Assembly: GCA_018267095.1 (NCBI GenBank)
Contig: JAFDZC010000019.1
Location: 230,680 to 294,679 of the forward strand
Direction: 5' to 3'
Length of the DNA stretch: 64,000 nucleotides
Source: Bacteroidota bacterium
Lineage (GTDB): Bacteria > Bacteroidota > Bacteroidia > Flavobacteriales > Flavobacteriaceae
Notes under the pieces: generated by a model
What the model was told of the DNA's origin: nothing
The model's input: only the letters and a program-made list of their open reading frames with translations
The model's database searches: none
Position numbers and translations under genes: made by a program
Shown: positions 56,706 through 64,000 of the stretch, piece by piece
How positions within the stretch are numbered: the first letter of the stretch is position 1
Layout of the letters: every line of letters begins with the position of its first letter

Positions 56706-58934
56706 ATGAAATATACATTCCAAATCCTATGCTTGAGTCTTGTCGGACAAATGCTGGGACAAACCTCTGTTCAGAAAAAAGACAGCACTGTTGTTTTGAA
56801 TACCGTCATTGTTGCACCCAAACAACAAAGCCCCGAACGCATGCCTGAAGTCAAAAACAACACGCTTTTCTCCGGTAAAAAAAACGAAGTCATCAAGCTC
56901 GAAAATATCAATGGAAATTTCGCTACCAACAATGCGCGTGAGATTTTCTCAAGAGTGCCCGGAGTGACCGTTTGGGAAAACGAAGGTTCGGGAATACAAG
57001 TAAACGTCGGTGTTCGAGGTTTGAGCCCCAACCGAAGCTGGGAGTTTAACACACGTCAAAACGGTTATGACATTTCATCGGATGTTTTTGGTTATCCTGA
57101 AGCCTACTACAATCCGCCTATGGAAGCCGTTGAAAGCATACAAATTGTTCGCGGTGGCGCATCTTTGCAATTCGGACCTCAGTTTGGCGGTATGCTGAAT
57201 TACATCCTCAAACGAGAAAACAACAAAAAGTTTTCATTTGAAACACAAAATACTGTAGGTAGTTATGATATGCTGAGTTCATACAATGCCTTGGGCGGAA
57301 CCTACAAAAAATGGTCGTATTATGTGTACAACGATGTGCGCAGCGGAAACGGCTGGAGAAAAAACAACCGATACAATGTGCGCAACACCCATGCTTTTGT
57401 AGCATATCGATTTACTGAGAAAACAAAGCTCTCAGCCGAATACACCAACATGGACTACAAAATGCAACAACCCGGAGGCCTCACCGATGCTCAATTTGAA
57501 GACAATCCGCGACAATCATTCAGAGAGCGCAATTGGTTTGGTACACCTTGGAATGTCTTTGCCTTACAACTAGACTCAGAAATCTATGAGCATTTGAGTT
57601 GGAACACCAAGCTTTTTGGTATGGTCAGTCAGCGCAATAGTGTTGGTTTTACCGGTGCCGCAAATACTTTGGACGCCATAAATCCGACCACGAATTCATA
57701 CGCCAATAGACGTGTAGACAGAGATTTTTATGAAAATTTTGGTCTCGAAACACGCAGCATTTACAAGTTTAATTTGGGCAACATAAAAAATAATTTGGCT
57801 TTTGGCGTGCGTGTTTATCAAGCCAAAACCAAACGTCAACAAGAAGGCAAAGGCAGCACAGGTTCTGGTTTTGATTTAAGTATTGAAGGAGATTTTGCGC
57901 GCGATTTAGATTTCAAAACCCAAAATCTGGCTTTATTTGCTGAGAATCAATTTAAGCTTTTGGACAAATTCAGCATAACACCGGGCTTGCGTTATGAAAA
58001 TATTCAATCTGAAGCGAGTGGTCAATTTGGTGTAAGTGCCGGAAATCCGGTGATGTTAAACAAAACTACACTCAAAAGAAGCCAACCGCTTTTGGGCCTC
58101 GGGCTTGAATACAAACTCAGAACAACGAATTTTTACGCCAACATTTCGCAAGCTTATCGCCCGGTTTTGTTTTCTGATTTGACACCGCCGGCCGTGACCG
58201 ATGTCATTGACCCTGATTTAAAAGATGCCGACGGATTCAATGCTGATTTAGGCTACCGCGGAACCTACAAAAACATCCTTAATTTTGACTTTGGATTGTT
58301 TTATCTAAGTTACAACAATCGAATTGGCGGCGTTCGTCAGTTTGTGAACAATGACCCAACCCAAGGAACTTATCTGTACCGAACCAACTTGGGCGAAACT
58401 GTGAGCAAAGGGATTGAAAGTTTTGTCAACCTAAACATTACTGAATTATTCGGCGTAAAAAATGCGTACGGAAATGTGGATGCTTTTGCCTCTATGAGTT
58501 TTATTGATGCCCGATACACAGACTTCAAAACCTATAACTCAAGCGGTTCGGCTCCGAATATCACGATTCAACAAAGTAATCTTTCGGGTAACAGAGTCGA
58601 AAACGCGCCCAGATATATTCATAGTTTTGGCATGTCGTGGAGCACAAATCAATTTTCAAGTACGCTCCAATATCGCATGTCCGGTGAAATTTTTACAGAC
58701 GCAAACAACACATCAACTCCCTCGGCTAACGGAACTACAGGACTGCTCGACGGGTATCAATTGCTGGATTTATCAGCTGAATACAAATTCATGAGTTCCT
58801 ATAATATCAAAGCAGGGATCAATAACTTAACGAATGAATCTTATGCAACGCGTCGATCTGGAGGATATCCCGGCCCAGGAATTTTACCCGGCGATGCCAG
58901 AACGTTTTACATTTCTCTGGGCATGAAGTTGTAA
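56706..58934 (+). CDS. FecA-like TonB-dependent receptor
   Basis: The 742-residue outer-membrane protein has a short N-terminus (MKYTFQILCLSLVGQMLGQ), a plug domain (about residues 50-185) with the motifs NAREIFSRVPGVTVWENEG, NVGVRGLSPNRSWEF and IQIVRGGASLQFGPQFGGML, and a 22-strand barrel ending FYISLGMKL. These are typical of ferric dicitrate and related iron-siderophore receptors (FecA group); the ligand is not proven. There is no carboxypeptidase-regulatory N-domain, unlike the receptor at 21.6 kb. It is preceded by a strong promoter and divergent from the SQR-like gene. No Fur site was recognised, although an iron role would predict one. Confidence 0.94.
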   Translation: MKYTFQILCLSLVGQMLGQTSVQKKDSTVVLNTVIVAPKQQSPERMPEVKNNTLFSGKKNEVIKLENINGNFATNNAREIFSRVPGVTVWENEGSGIQVNVGVRGLSPNRSWEFNTRQNGYDISSDVFGYPEAYYNPPMEAVESIQIVRGGASLQFGPQFGGMLNYILKRENNKKFSFETQNTVGSYDMLSSYNALGGTYKKWSYYVYNDVRSGNGWRKNNRYNVRNTHAFVAYRFTEKTKLSAEYTNMDYKMQQPGGLTDAQFEDNPRQSFRERNWFGTPWNVFALQLDSEIYEHLSWNTKLFGMVSQRNSVGFTGAANTLDAINPTTNSYANRRVDRDFYENFGLETRSIYKFNLGNIKNNLAFGVRVYQAKTKRQQEGKGSTGSGFDLSIEGDFARDLDFKTQNLALFAENQFKLLDKFSITPGLRYENIQSEASGQFGVSAGNPVMLNKTTLKRSQPLLGLGLEYKLRTTNFYANISQAYRPVLFSDLTPPAVTDVIDPDLKDADGFNADLGYRGTYKNILNFDFGLFYLSYNNRIGGVRQFVNNDPTQGTYLYRTNLGETVSKGIESFVNLNITELFGVKNAYGNVDAFASMSFIDARYTDFKTYNSSGSAPNITIQQSNLSGNRVENAPRYIHSFGMSWSTNQFSSTLQYRMSGEIFTDANNTSTPSANGTTGLLDGYQLLDLSAEYKFMSSYNIKAGINNLTNESYATRRSGGYPGPGILPGDARTFYISLGMKL

Positions 58935-58968
58935 AAAACAGAGAAATTAAAGCCAACCACCAACCAAA

Positions 58969-58995
58969 AGCTCGATCCTATATCGGGCTTTTTTT
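58969..58995 (+). terminator. Terminator of the FecA-like receptor gene
   Basis: AGCTCGAT and ATCGGGCT form an 8-bp stem (one G-U) with a 5-base loop followed by seven T's, 35 bases after the stop. Confidence 0.85.
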
Positions 58996-59271
58996 ATGAA
59001 AAATTCTAAAACTTTGAACGTTAAAATCATCTTAAAAAAGAATATTTTTTTACATTTGTTCATGTAGCATATTTCGGTATTCGTCAGGTTTTTTATAAAT
59101 TTCAAAGCATATCTCAGCCATAGAAGTTAAAACCTGTATAAGCCTCAAAGAAATTAAGATTTTAACCCGTTTTTATTTCTTTCTCTGCTTGATAGAGTTC
59201 AAAAGCTACACTGATTAACTATAAACCTATTGTTTTTTTTGACCCATCAGAAAAAACTAAGCTATGATACC
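58996..59271 (+). other. Leader/promoter region of the right-hand adhesin operon
   Basis: About 276 bases without a gene. A TACATTTG box (TAnnTTTG) lies at 59051-59058; no clear -33 element is at the usual distance. If it is used, the leader is about 200 bases, unusually long for this window. No riboswitch fold was recognised. Confidence 0.45.
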
Positions 59272-59547
59272 ATGAAAAAAAACTACATCGCATCCCTCGC
59301 GTTGGTTTTTTGCGCTCCGATTTGTTTGGCACAAGAACAAAAAAAAGAGACTGACCAAGAATCTAAAATTCAACAGGAAAAAGCCGTTGAAGAAACCAAA
59401 GCTTCCCCTCAAATTGCTCCATTACAAATTGGTTCAGTTCAGAAAAAAGTAAAAGCGGCTCCTGAGGTTTTTTATATAGTTGATGACAAAGCGGTTGATT
59501 ACAAAACATACCTGCTTCATTTACAAAAAACCAAAAATCAACATTAA
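59272..59547 (+). CDS. Short secreted protein upstream of the giant adhesin
   Basis: The 91-residue protein has a signal peptide (MKKNYIASLALVFCAPICLAQ) and a Glu/Lys/Gln-rich charged body ending FYIVDDKAVDYKTYLLHLQ. The frame is open 14 residues upstream, but the signal peptide fixes the start at ATG 59272. Its stop codon overlaps the ATG of the giant adhesin gene (TAATG), so translation is coupled. The role is unknown; it may assist the larger protein. Confidence 0.75.
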   Translation: MKKNYIASLALVFCAPICLAQEQKKETDQESKIQQEKAVEETKASPQIAPLQIGSVQKKVKAAPEVFYIVDDKAVDYKTYLLHLQKTKNQH

Positions 59548-62500
59548 TGCATCGCGGTTTATTAGATAAACTGCTTTTGTCTCTTGTCGGTTTTTTTGCC
59601 GGCATTCCTTTTTTGTGGGCGCAACCGGCCAACGATTTATGTTCGGCTGCTCAAGTAATCCCCGTTCAAGTCGGCACATGTACTTCAACTTCAACTTCGT
59701 ACACCAATGTGGCGGCAACAACAACCGGAAATCCTACAACCCCTGCGTGTTGGAGTCCGGCAACGATGAGCAATACGGTTTGGTTTTCATTTGTTGCTAC
59801 TACGGGCGATGTAGAAATCAACAATAACTTTGGAGGTTCTCTGGTCGATACGCAGATTGCGGTTTACAGCGGAACTTGCGCTTCTTTAAATCTATTAGCT
59901 TGTCAAGAAGATGTCAATACGCTCCGCAATTTACTCTACAATGACATTGTTTTACACGGACTCACTATTGGAAATACCTATTATATTGCCATTGACGGAA
60001 ACGGAAATCAAACGGGAACTTTTGGCATGTGTATTCAGGAAGCTGCTCCGGTTGGACCTCCATTACCTATACAAGATTGTATTGGCTCTCAAAGTCTTTG
60101 TGATCTGAGTCAAATCACGGTTCCGAACGGCCCCGGAAGTATCGGCCCCAACCCGGAATGGCCGAGTTGTTTTGGGTCTCCCGGAGAACGATCCTCCAAT
60201 TGGTATTCTTTTACAGCCGCTACTTCGGGAACATTCTGTTTTACGATCAACCCCAATACAGATATTGATTATGATTTTGCAGTATACAACAGTGCAACCG
60301 GCTGTCCGGGAACAGAAATCGTTTGCAACTGGGATCCGGATTCTCCCGTAACGGGTTTAGGCTGTACCGGGTTTCAATGCGAACCCTGTATTTCTGTTGT
60401 TGCAGGGCAAACTTACACGATTTTGATTGATCGATTCACCGCCGCTTCAACTTCGGGTTTCACGTTGGATTTTTCGGGTACGACAGCAACTGTTACAAGT
60501 CCAAATCCAACTTTTACTGCAAACACCGTATGTTTGGGTACACCCACACAATTCACCAACACAACCCCGGGAAATTTCACCTATAACTGGAGTTTTGGCG
60601 ATGGTTTTACATCCACTCTTGAAAACCCTACACACACCTACACCACCACGGGTCCACATACGGTCACTTTATTGATTGCTGCAGTTCCGGGCGGATGTCA
60701 AAATTCAATAACCCAAACGGTTAATGTTAATCCATTACCAACTGCCAGTGCTGGAACAGGAACGACCTTGTGCTCAGGTTCTTGTTATAATTTAAGTGGT
60801 TCAACCAGTGCCGTTGGATATATAGGGACAACAACGTTCAGCAACAATACCTCTTTTGCAATTCCAGACGGAAGTACTACCGGTGTTTTTTCGCCAATCA
60901 CAGTTTCGGGCCTGAGTCCAACAACGGTCACCAACACTACTATTGCCTCGGTTTGTTTGGATATTTCACATACTTTTGATGGCGATTTGGATATTTTTCT
61001 ACAAGCACCCAATGGTGTTCAAATAGATTTGTCCTCTGACAATGGCGGAGGCGGAGACAATTACACAGGCACTTGTTTTAGCCCATCGGCCACAACTTTG
61101 ATTACAACTGGAACCGTTCCTTTTAACGGCTCATTTTTACCCGAACAAGCCTTTAGCGCTTTAAACGGATCCAACGTCAATGGAACTTGGCAATTATTTG
61201 TTCGTGATGACACTGGAATTGACACCGGAAACATCAACAGTTGGTCGATTACTCTGAGCAATCAGGTTCCTGCATTTTCGTGGTCACCCACAACGGCCAT
61301 GACCAATGCCAATACACTTACACCAACTGTATGTCCTACTTCAACAACAACCTATACACTCACAGCAACCAACGGCCCAGGATGCACCACTACAAGTTCT
61401 GTAACCATCAATGTTAGTGGTGGTGCAACCGCGAATATTAGTTATCCGGCAGCTTCGGTTTGTACTACGGCCGGAACACAAGCGGTCACACTTACCGGAA
61501 CCGGAAGCTTCACCGGTGGAACTTACAGCGCGGGTGCCGGGCTTTCGATTAACGCTTCATCGGGTTTGATCACTCCAAGTTCAAGCACGCCCGGCCCATA
61601 CACAATAACTTATACGATTCCCGCTTCTGGCGGATGCCCGGCTGTCACAGCAACTACAACTATAACCATTACGGCTCCACCTACTGCCGGAACTCTATCC
61701 GGAACGCAATCCATTTGTATCGGTGATTCGGTCACTTTTTCTTCTTCTGTTTTGGGAGGAACTTGGACTTCTTCCAATTCTAGTATTGCAACGATTAATG
61801 CTGCTACCGGAGCCATTGTCGGAGTGTCGGGCGGAACTGTAACCATGACTTATACCGTTGCGGGCTCTGGTGGTTGTCCGAATGCAACGGCAACTCGAAC
61901 GATAACCGTGACTGCGCCGATTTCGGCCGGAACCTTATCCGGAACTCAAAATATTTGTATTGGTGATTCGGTGACTTTTAGTTCTTCTGTTTTAGGCGGA
62001 ACTTGGACTTCTTCCAATTCTAGTATTGCAACGATTAATGCTGCTAGTGGAGTCATTGTCGGGGTGTCGGCCGGAAGTGCAACCATGACGTATACCGTTT
62101 TAGGTTCGGGTGGATGTCCGAATGCCTCAGTAACTCGAACTATAACGGTGACTGCGCCGGTGTCTGCTGGGACTTTATCGGGAACACAAAACATTTGTAT
62201 TGGTGATTCCGTCACTTTTTCTTCTTCTGTTTTAGGCGGAACTTGGACTTCTTCCAATCCGGCAATAGCGACCATCAATGCTGCTACCGGAGCAATCGTT
62301 GGCGTTTCTGCCGGAAGTGCGACCATGACTTATACCGTTCTGGGTTCAGGTGGATGTCCGAGTGCAACAGCGACCAGAACCGTCACAGTGACTGCGCCGA
62401 TTTCGGCTGGAACAATCTCCGGAACTCAAAATATTTGTATTGGGGATTCTGTGACTTTTTCTTCTTCTGTTTTGGGTGGAACTTGGACTTCTTCTAATCC

Positions 62501-64000
62501 TGCAGTGGCTACCATCAATGCTGCTACCGGAGCCATTGTCGGAGAGTCAGCGGGTAGTGCGACCATGACTTATACCGTTTTGGGTTCGGGCGGTTGTCCG
62601 AGTGCAACAGCAACCCGAACGATAACCGTAACCGCGCCGGTATCGGCCGGAACCTTATCCGGAACTCAAAGCATTTGCGTCGGTGATTCGGTCACTTTTT
62701 CTTCTTCTGTTTTGGGTGGAAGCTGGACTTCTTCCAATCCATCTGTAGCGACCATCAATGCTGCTAGCGGAGCCATTGTCGGAGTGTCGGCCGGAAGCGC
62801 TACCATGACGTATACCGTTCTGGGTTCGGGTGGTTGTCCGAGTGCAACTGCTACTAGAACTGTGACAGTGACTGCGCCGGTCTCTGCCGGAACTTTATCG
62901 GGAACTCAAAACATTTGTATTGGTGATTCGGTCACTTTTTCTTCTTCTGTTTTAGGTGGAAGCTGGACGTCATCTAATACTGCAGTGGCAACCATCAATG
63001 CTGCTACCGGAGCCATTGTTGGGGTGTCGGCCGGAAGCGCGACCATGACGTATACCATTTTAGGTTCGGGCGGTTGTCCGAGTGCTTCGGATGTGCGGAC
63101 GGTGAATGTGAGTAGCATTCTATCGCCGGTAATCAATTGCGGAACTTCCACCACTTCATCGGTTCAGTTCACTTGGGCCAGTCTTAGCGGTGCCACCGGA
63201 TATAATCTGACTTATCAAGTCAATGCCGGAGCGGTGACTAATGTCGGAGCCATCGGAAATGTAACTTCTTATTTATTTTCTTCATTATCACCAGGAGATG
63301 TCGTTAACATAACACTCACGCCGACCGGGCCTGCGCCGAGTTGCTTTGCTTCGAGTACACTCTCTTGTACAGCCAATAATTGCGTCTTGCCAACGGCTTC
63401 GATTGCTTATGGCGGAAGTCCGTTCTGTGCCTCTTTGTCTTCAGCTCAATCGGTAACTTTAACCGGAACCGGAAGCTTCACCGGGGGAACGTTCTCTGCG
63501 CCTGCTGGGCTTTCTATCAACAGCAGTAGTGGTGATATCACGCCAAGCTCTTCAACGCCGGGACCGTATACCGTGACTTATACCATTTTGGGAACGGGCG
63601 GATGTCCGAATGTCGTGGCTACGACTAGTGTAACTATTACCGCGCCGGTCTCTGCCGGAACTCTTTCCGGAACTCAAAACATTTGTATCGGTGATTCGGT
63701 GACTTTTGGTAGTACTGTTTTAGGTGGAAGCTGGACTTCTTCCAATCCGGCAATAGCGACCATCAATGCTGCTACCGGAGCCATTGTCGGAGTGTCGGCC
63801 GGAAGCGCGACCATGACGTATACCATTTTAGGTTCGGGCGGTTGTCCGAATGCAACGGCGACTCGAACGATAACGGTGACTGCGCCGGTCTCTGCCGGAA
63901 CTTTATCGGGAACTCAAAACATTTGCATTGGGGATTCCGTCACTTTTTCTTCTTCTGTTTTAGGCGGAAGCTGGACTTCTTCCAATCCTGCGGTGGCAAC
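59547..64000 (+). CDS. Giant adhesin-like secreted protein with PKD, P-domain and BIG2-like repeats (3' end outside window)
   Basis: The frame is open from ATG 59547 to the edge (1,484 codons). The N-terminus (LLLSLVGFFAGIPFLWAQ) is a signal peptide. Residues about 32-310 are two beta-sandwich domains of the kind shared by PPC/lectin-like exoproteins (NTVWFSFVATTGDVEI, SSNWYSFTAATSGTFCF). A PKD domain follows (about 315-395, NFTYNWSFGDGFTSTLENPT), then a proprotein-convertase P-like domain (about 440-570, ISHTFDGDLDIFLQAPNG, NGTWQLFVRDDTG). From residue about 712, 80-residue BIG2-like units repeat (SGTQNICIGDSVTFSSSVLG, ATINAATGAIVGVSAG). A fibronectin-like domain (INCGTSTTSSVQFTWASLSG) interrupts them. 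A T9SS tail is expected beyond the edge. It is probably a surface adhesin. Confidence 0.88.
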   Translation, partial: MHRGLLDKLLLSLVGFFAGIPFLWAQPANDLCSAAQVIPVQVGTCTSTSTSYTNVAATTTGNPTTPACWSPATMSNTVWFSFVATTGDVEINNNFGGSLVDTQIAVYSGTCASLNLLACQEDVNTLRNLLYNDIVLHGLTIGNTYYIAIDGNGNQTGTFGMCIQEAAPVGPPLPIQDCIGSQSLCDLSQITVPNGPGSIGPNPEWPSCFGSPGERSSNWYSFTAATSGTFCFTINPNTDIDYDFAVYNSATGCPGTEIVCNWDPDSPVTGLGCTGFQCEPCISVVAGQTYTILIDRFTAASTSGFTLDFSGTTATVTSPNPTFTANTVCLGTPTQFTNTTPGNFTYNWSFGDGFTSTLENPTHTYTTTGPHTVTLLIAAVPGGCQNSITQTVNVNPLPTASAGTGTTLCSGSCYNLSGSTSAVGYIGTTTFSNNTSFAIPDGSTTGVFSPITVSGLSPTTVTNTTIASVCLDISHTFDGDLDIFLQAPNGVQIDLSSDNGGGGDNYTGTCFSPSATTLITTGTVPFNGSFLPEQAFSALNGSNVNGTWQLFVRDDTGIDTGNINSWSITLSNQVPAFSWSPTTAMTNANTLTPTVCPTSTTTYTLTATNGPGCTTTSSVTINVSGGATANISYPAASVCTTAGTQAVTLTGTGSFTGGTYSAGAGLSINASSGLITPSSSTPGPYTITYTIPASGGCPAVTATTTITITAPPTAGTLSGTQSICIGDSVTFSSSVLGGTWTSSNSSIATINAATGAIVGVSGGTVTMTYTVAGSGGCPNATATRTITVTAPISAGTLSGTQNICIGDSVTFSSSVLGGTWTSSNSSIATINAASGVIVGVSAGSATMTYTVLGSGGCPNASVTRTITVTAPVSAGTLSGTQNICIGDSVTFSSSVLGGTWTSSNPAIATINAATGAIVGVSAGSATMTYTVLGSGGCPSATATRTVTVTAPISAGTISGTQNICIGDSVTFSSSVLGGTWTSSNPAVATINAATGAIVGESAGSATMTYTVLGSGGCPSATATRTITVTAPVSAGTLSGTQSICVGDSVTFSSSVLGGSWTSSNPSVATINAASGAIVGVSAGSATMTYTVLGSGGCPSATATRTVTVTAPVSAGTLSGTQNICIGDSVTFSSSVLGGSWTSSNTAVATINAATGAIVGVSAGSATMTYTILGSGGCPSASDVRTVNVSSILSPVINCGTSTTSSVQFTWASLSGATGYNLTYQVNAGAVTNVGAIGNVTSYLFSSLSPGDVVNITLTPTGPAPSCFASSTLSCTANNCVLPTASIAYGGSPFCASLSSAQSVTLTGTGSFTGGTFSAPAGLSINSSSGDITPSSSTPGPYTVTYTILGTGGCPNVVATTSVTITAPVSAGTLSGTQNICIGDSVTFGSTVLGGSWTSSNPAIATINAATGAIVGVSAGSATMTYTILGSGGCPNATATRTITVTAPVSAGTLSGTQNICIGDSVTFSSSVLGGSWTSSNPAVA
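61680..63119 (+). repeat. Six 240-bp BIG2-like tandem repeats
   Basis: The period is exactly 240 bases (80 codons), with near-identical DNA between units; the ATTTGTATTGGTGATTCGG-type segment recurs at 61713, 61953, 62193, 62433, 62673 and 62913. Confidence 0.93.
63645..64000 (+). repeat. Second block of 240-bp BIG2-like repeats, truncated by window edge
   Basis: One full unit and part of another continue the same family after an interruption by a fibronectin-like domain and a second copy of the GTGSFTGGTFSA unit. Confidence 0.9.

Noticed and set aside
61610-63154. Several open frames on the minus strand through the BIG2-like repeats
   Set aside because: They repeat with the 240-base period and are mirror frames of the plus-strand repeat gene.
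59547-64000. CRISPR-like periodicity in the repeat-rich right end
   Set aside because: The period is 240 bases, in frame, without short spacers; it is protein-coding repetition.

Overview
The window reads as a piece of a Bacteroidetes chromosome, most likely a Flavobacterium or close relative in the Flavobacteriaceae. The evidence is: several -7 boxes of the form TAnnTTTG with an upstream TTG or TTTG about 19 bases away and few Shine-Dalgarno sites; secreted proteins ending in type IX secretion (T9SS) sorting domains; SusC/FecA-like TonB-dependent receptors; an isolated atpD-atpC pair; families typical of the phylum (DUF4270, DUF3667, DUF4286); and an OlsF-type ornithine-lipid acyltransferase. 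I see no plasmid, phage, transposase or CRISPR signature. Most of the window is ordinary core genome.

Layout. 1-3.9 kb: start of a large secreted protein on the minus strand, cut by the window edge. 4.1-10.6 kb: recX, then a 1,875-residue secreted repeat protein with PA14-like and Ig-like units and a T9SS tail. 10.6-17 kb (minus): bioD-bioA-ketosynthase, a sigma factor with a membrane partner, a TraB/GumN gene broken by an in-frame stop, and bioF. 17-20 kb: a DUF3667 membrane protein and atpD-atpC. 20-24.5 kb: a TonB-dependent receptor with an SGNH-hydrolase lipoprotein. 24.8-29.1 kb: a half-length glycogen-synthase-like protein, a DUF4270 lipoprotein and glmS, in one operon. 29.2-35.9 kb (plus): panC, panD, a flippase-like membrane protein, an esterase-fold protein without its serine, radA, and an AsmA-like/GT51 protein. 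36-43.5 kb: a secreted sugar dehydrogenase, an OmpA lipoprotein, xth, olsF, a small zinc-ribbon protein, a VOC protein, a TM2 protein and a dehydrogenase-VOC fusion. 43.6-50.1 kb (minus): serS, a TPR protein, DUF4286, rsmA, mgtE and proC in tandem. 50.2-54 kb: an M1 peptidase with a T9SS tail, rseP and tRNA-Asn. 54-59 kb: a lipoprotein, an SQR-like flavoprotein and a FecA-like receptor. 59.2-64 kb: a short secreted protein whose stop overlaps the start of a giant adhesin-like gene (PKD, P-domain and 240-bp BIG2-like repeats) that runs off the window.

Functionally, the window mixes cofactor synthesis (biotin, pantothenate), energy (F1 beta/epsilon), envelope building (glmS, olsF, GT51, mgtE, rseP), nutrient uptake (two TonB receptors) and T9SS-exported surface proteins. 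I did not find a clear new multi-gene system. The best leads are single-gene oddities: the HAPGT-motif ketosynthase coupled to bioDA, the Ser-to-Asp esterase-fold protein, the dehydrogenase-VOC fusion, the in-frame stop in the TraB/GumN gene, the truncated GT5 protein next to DUF4270 and glmS, a three-copy intergenic repeat family, and the nearly identical 240-bp repeats of the right-hand adhesin.
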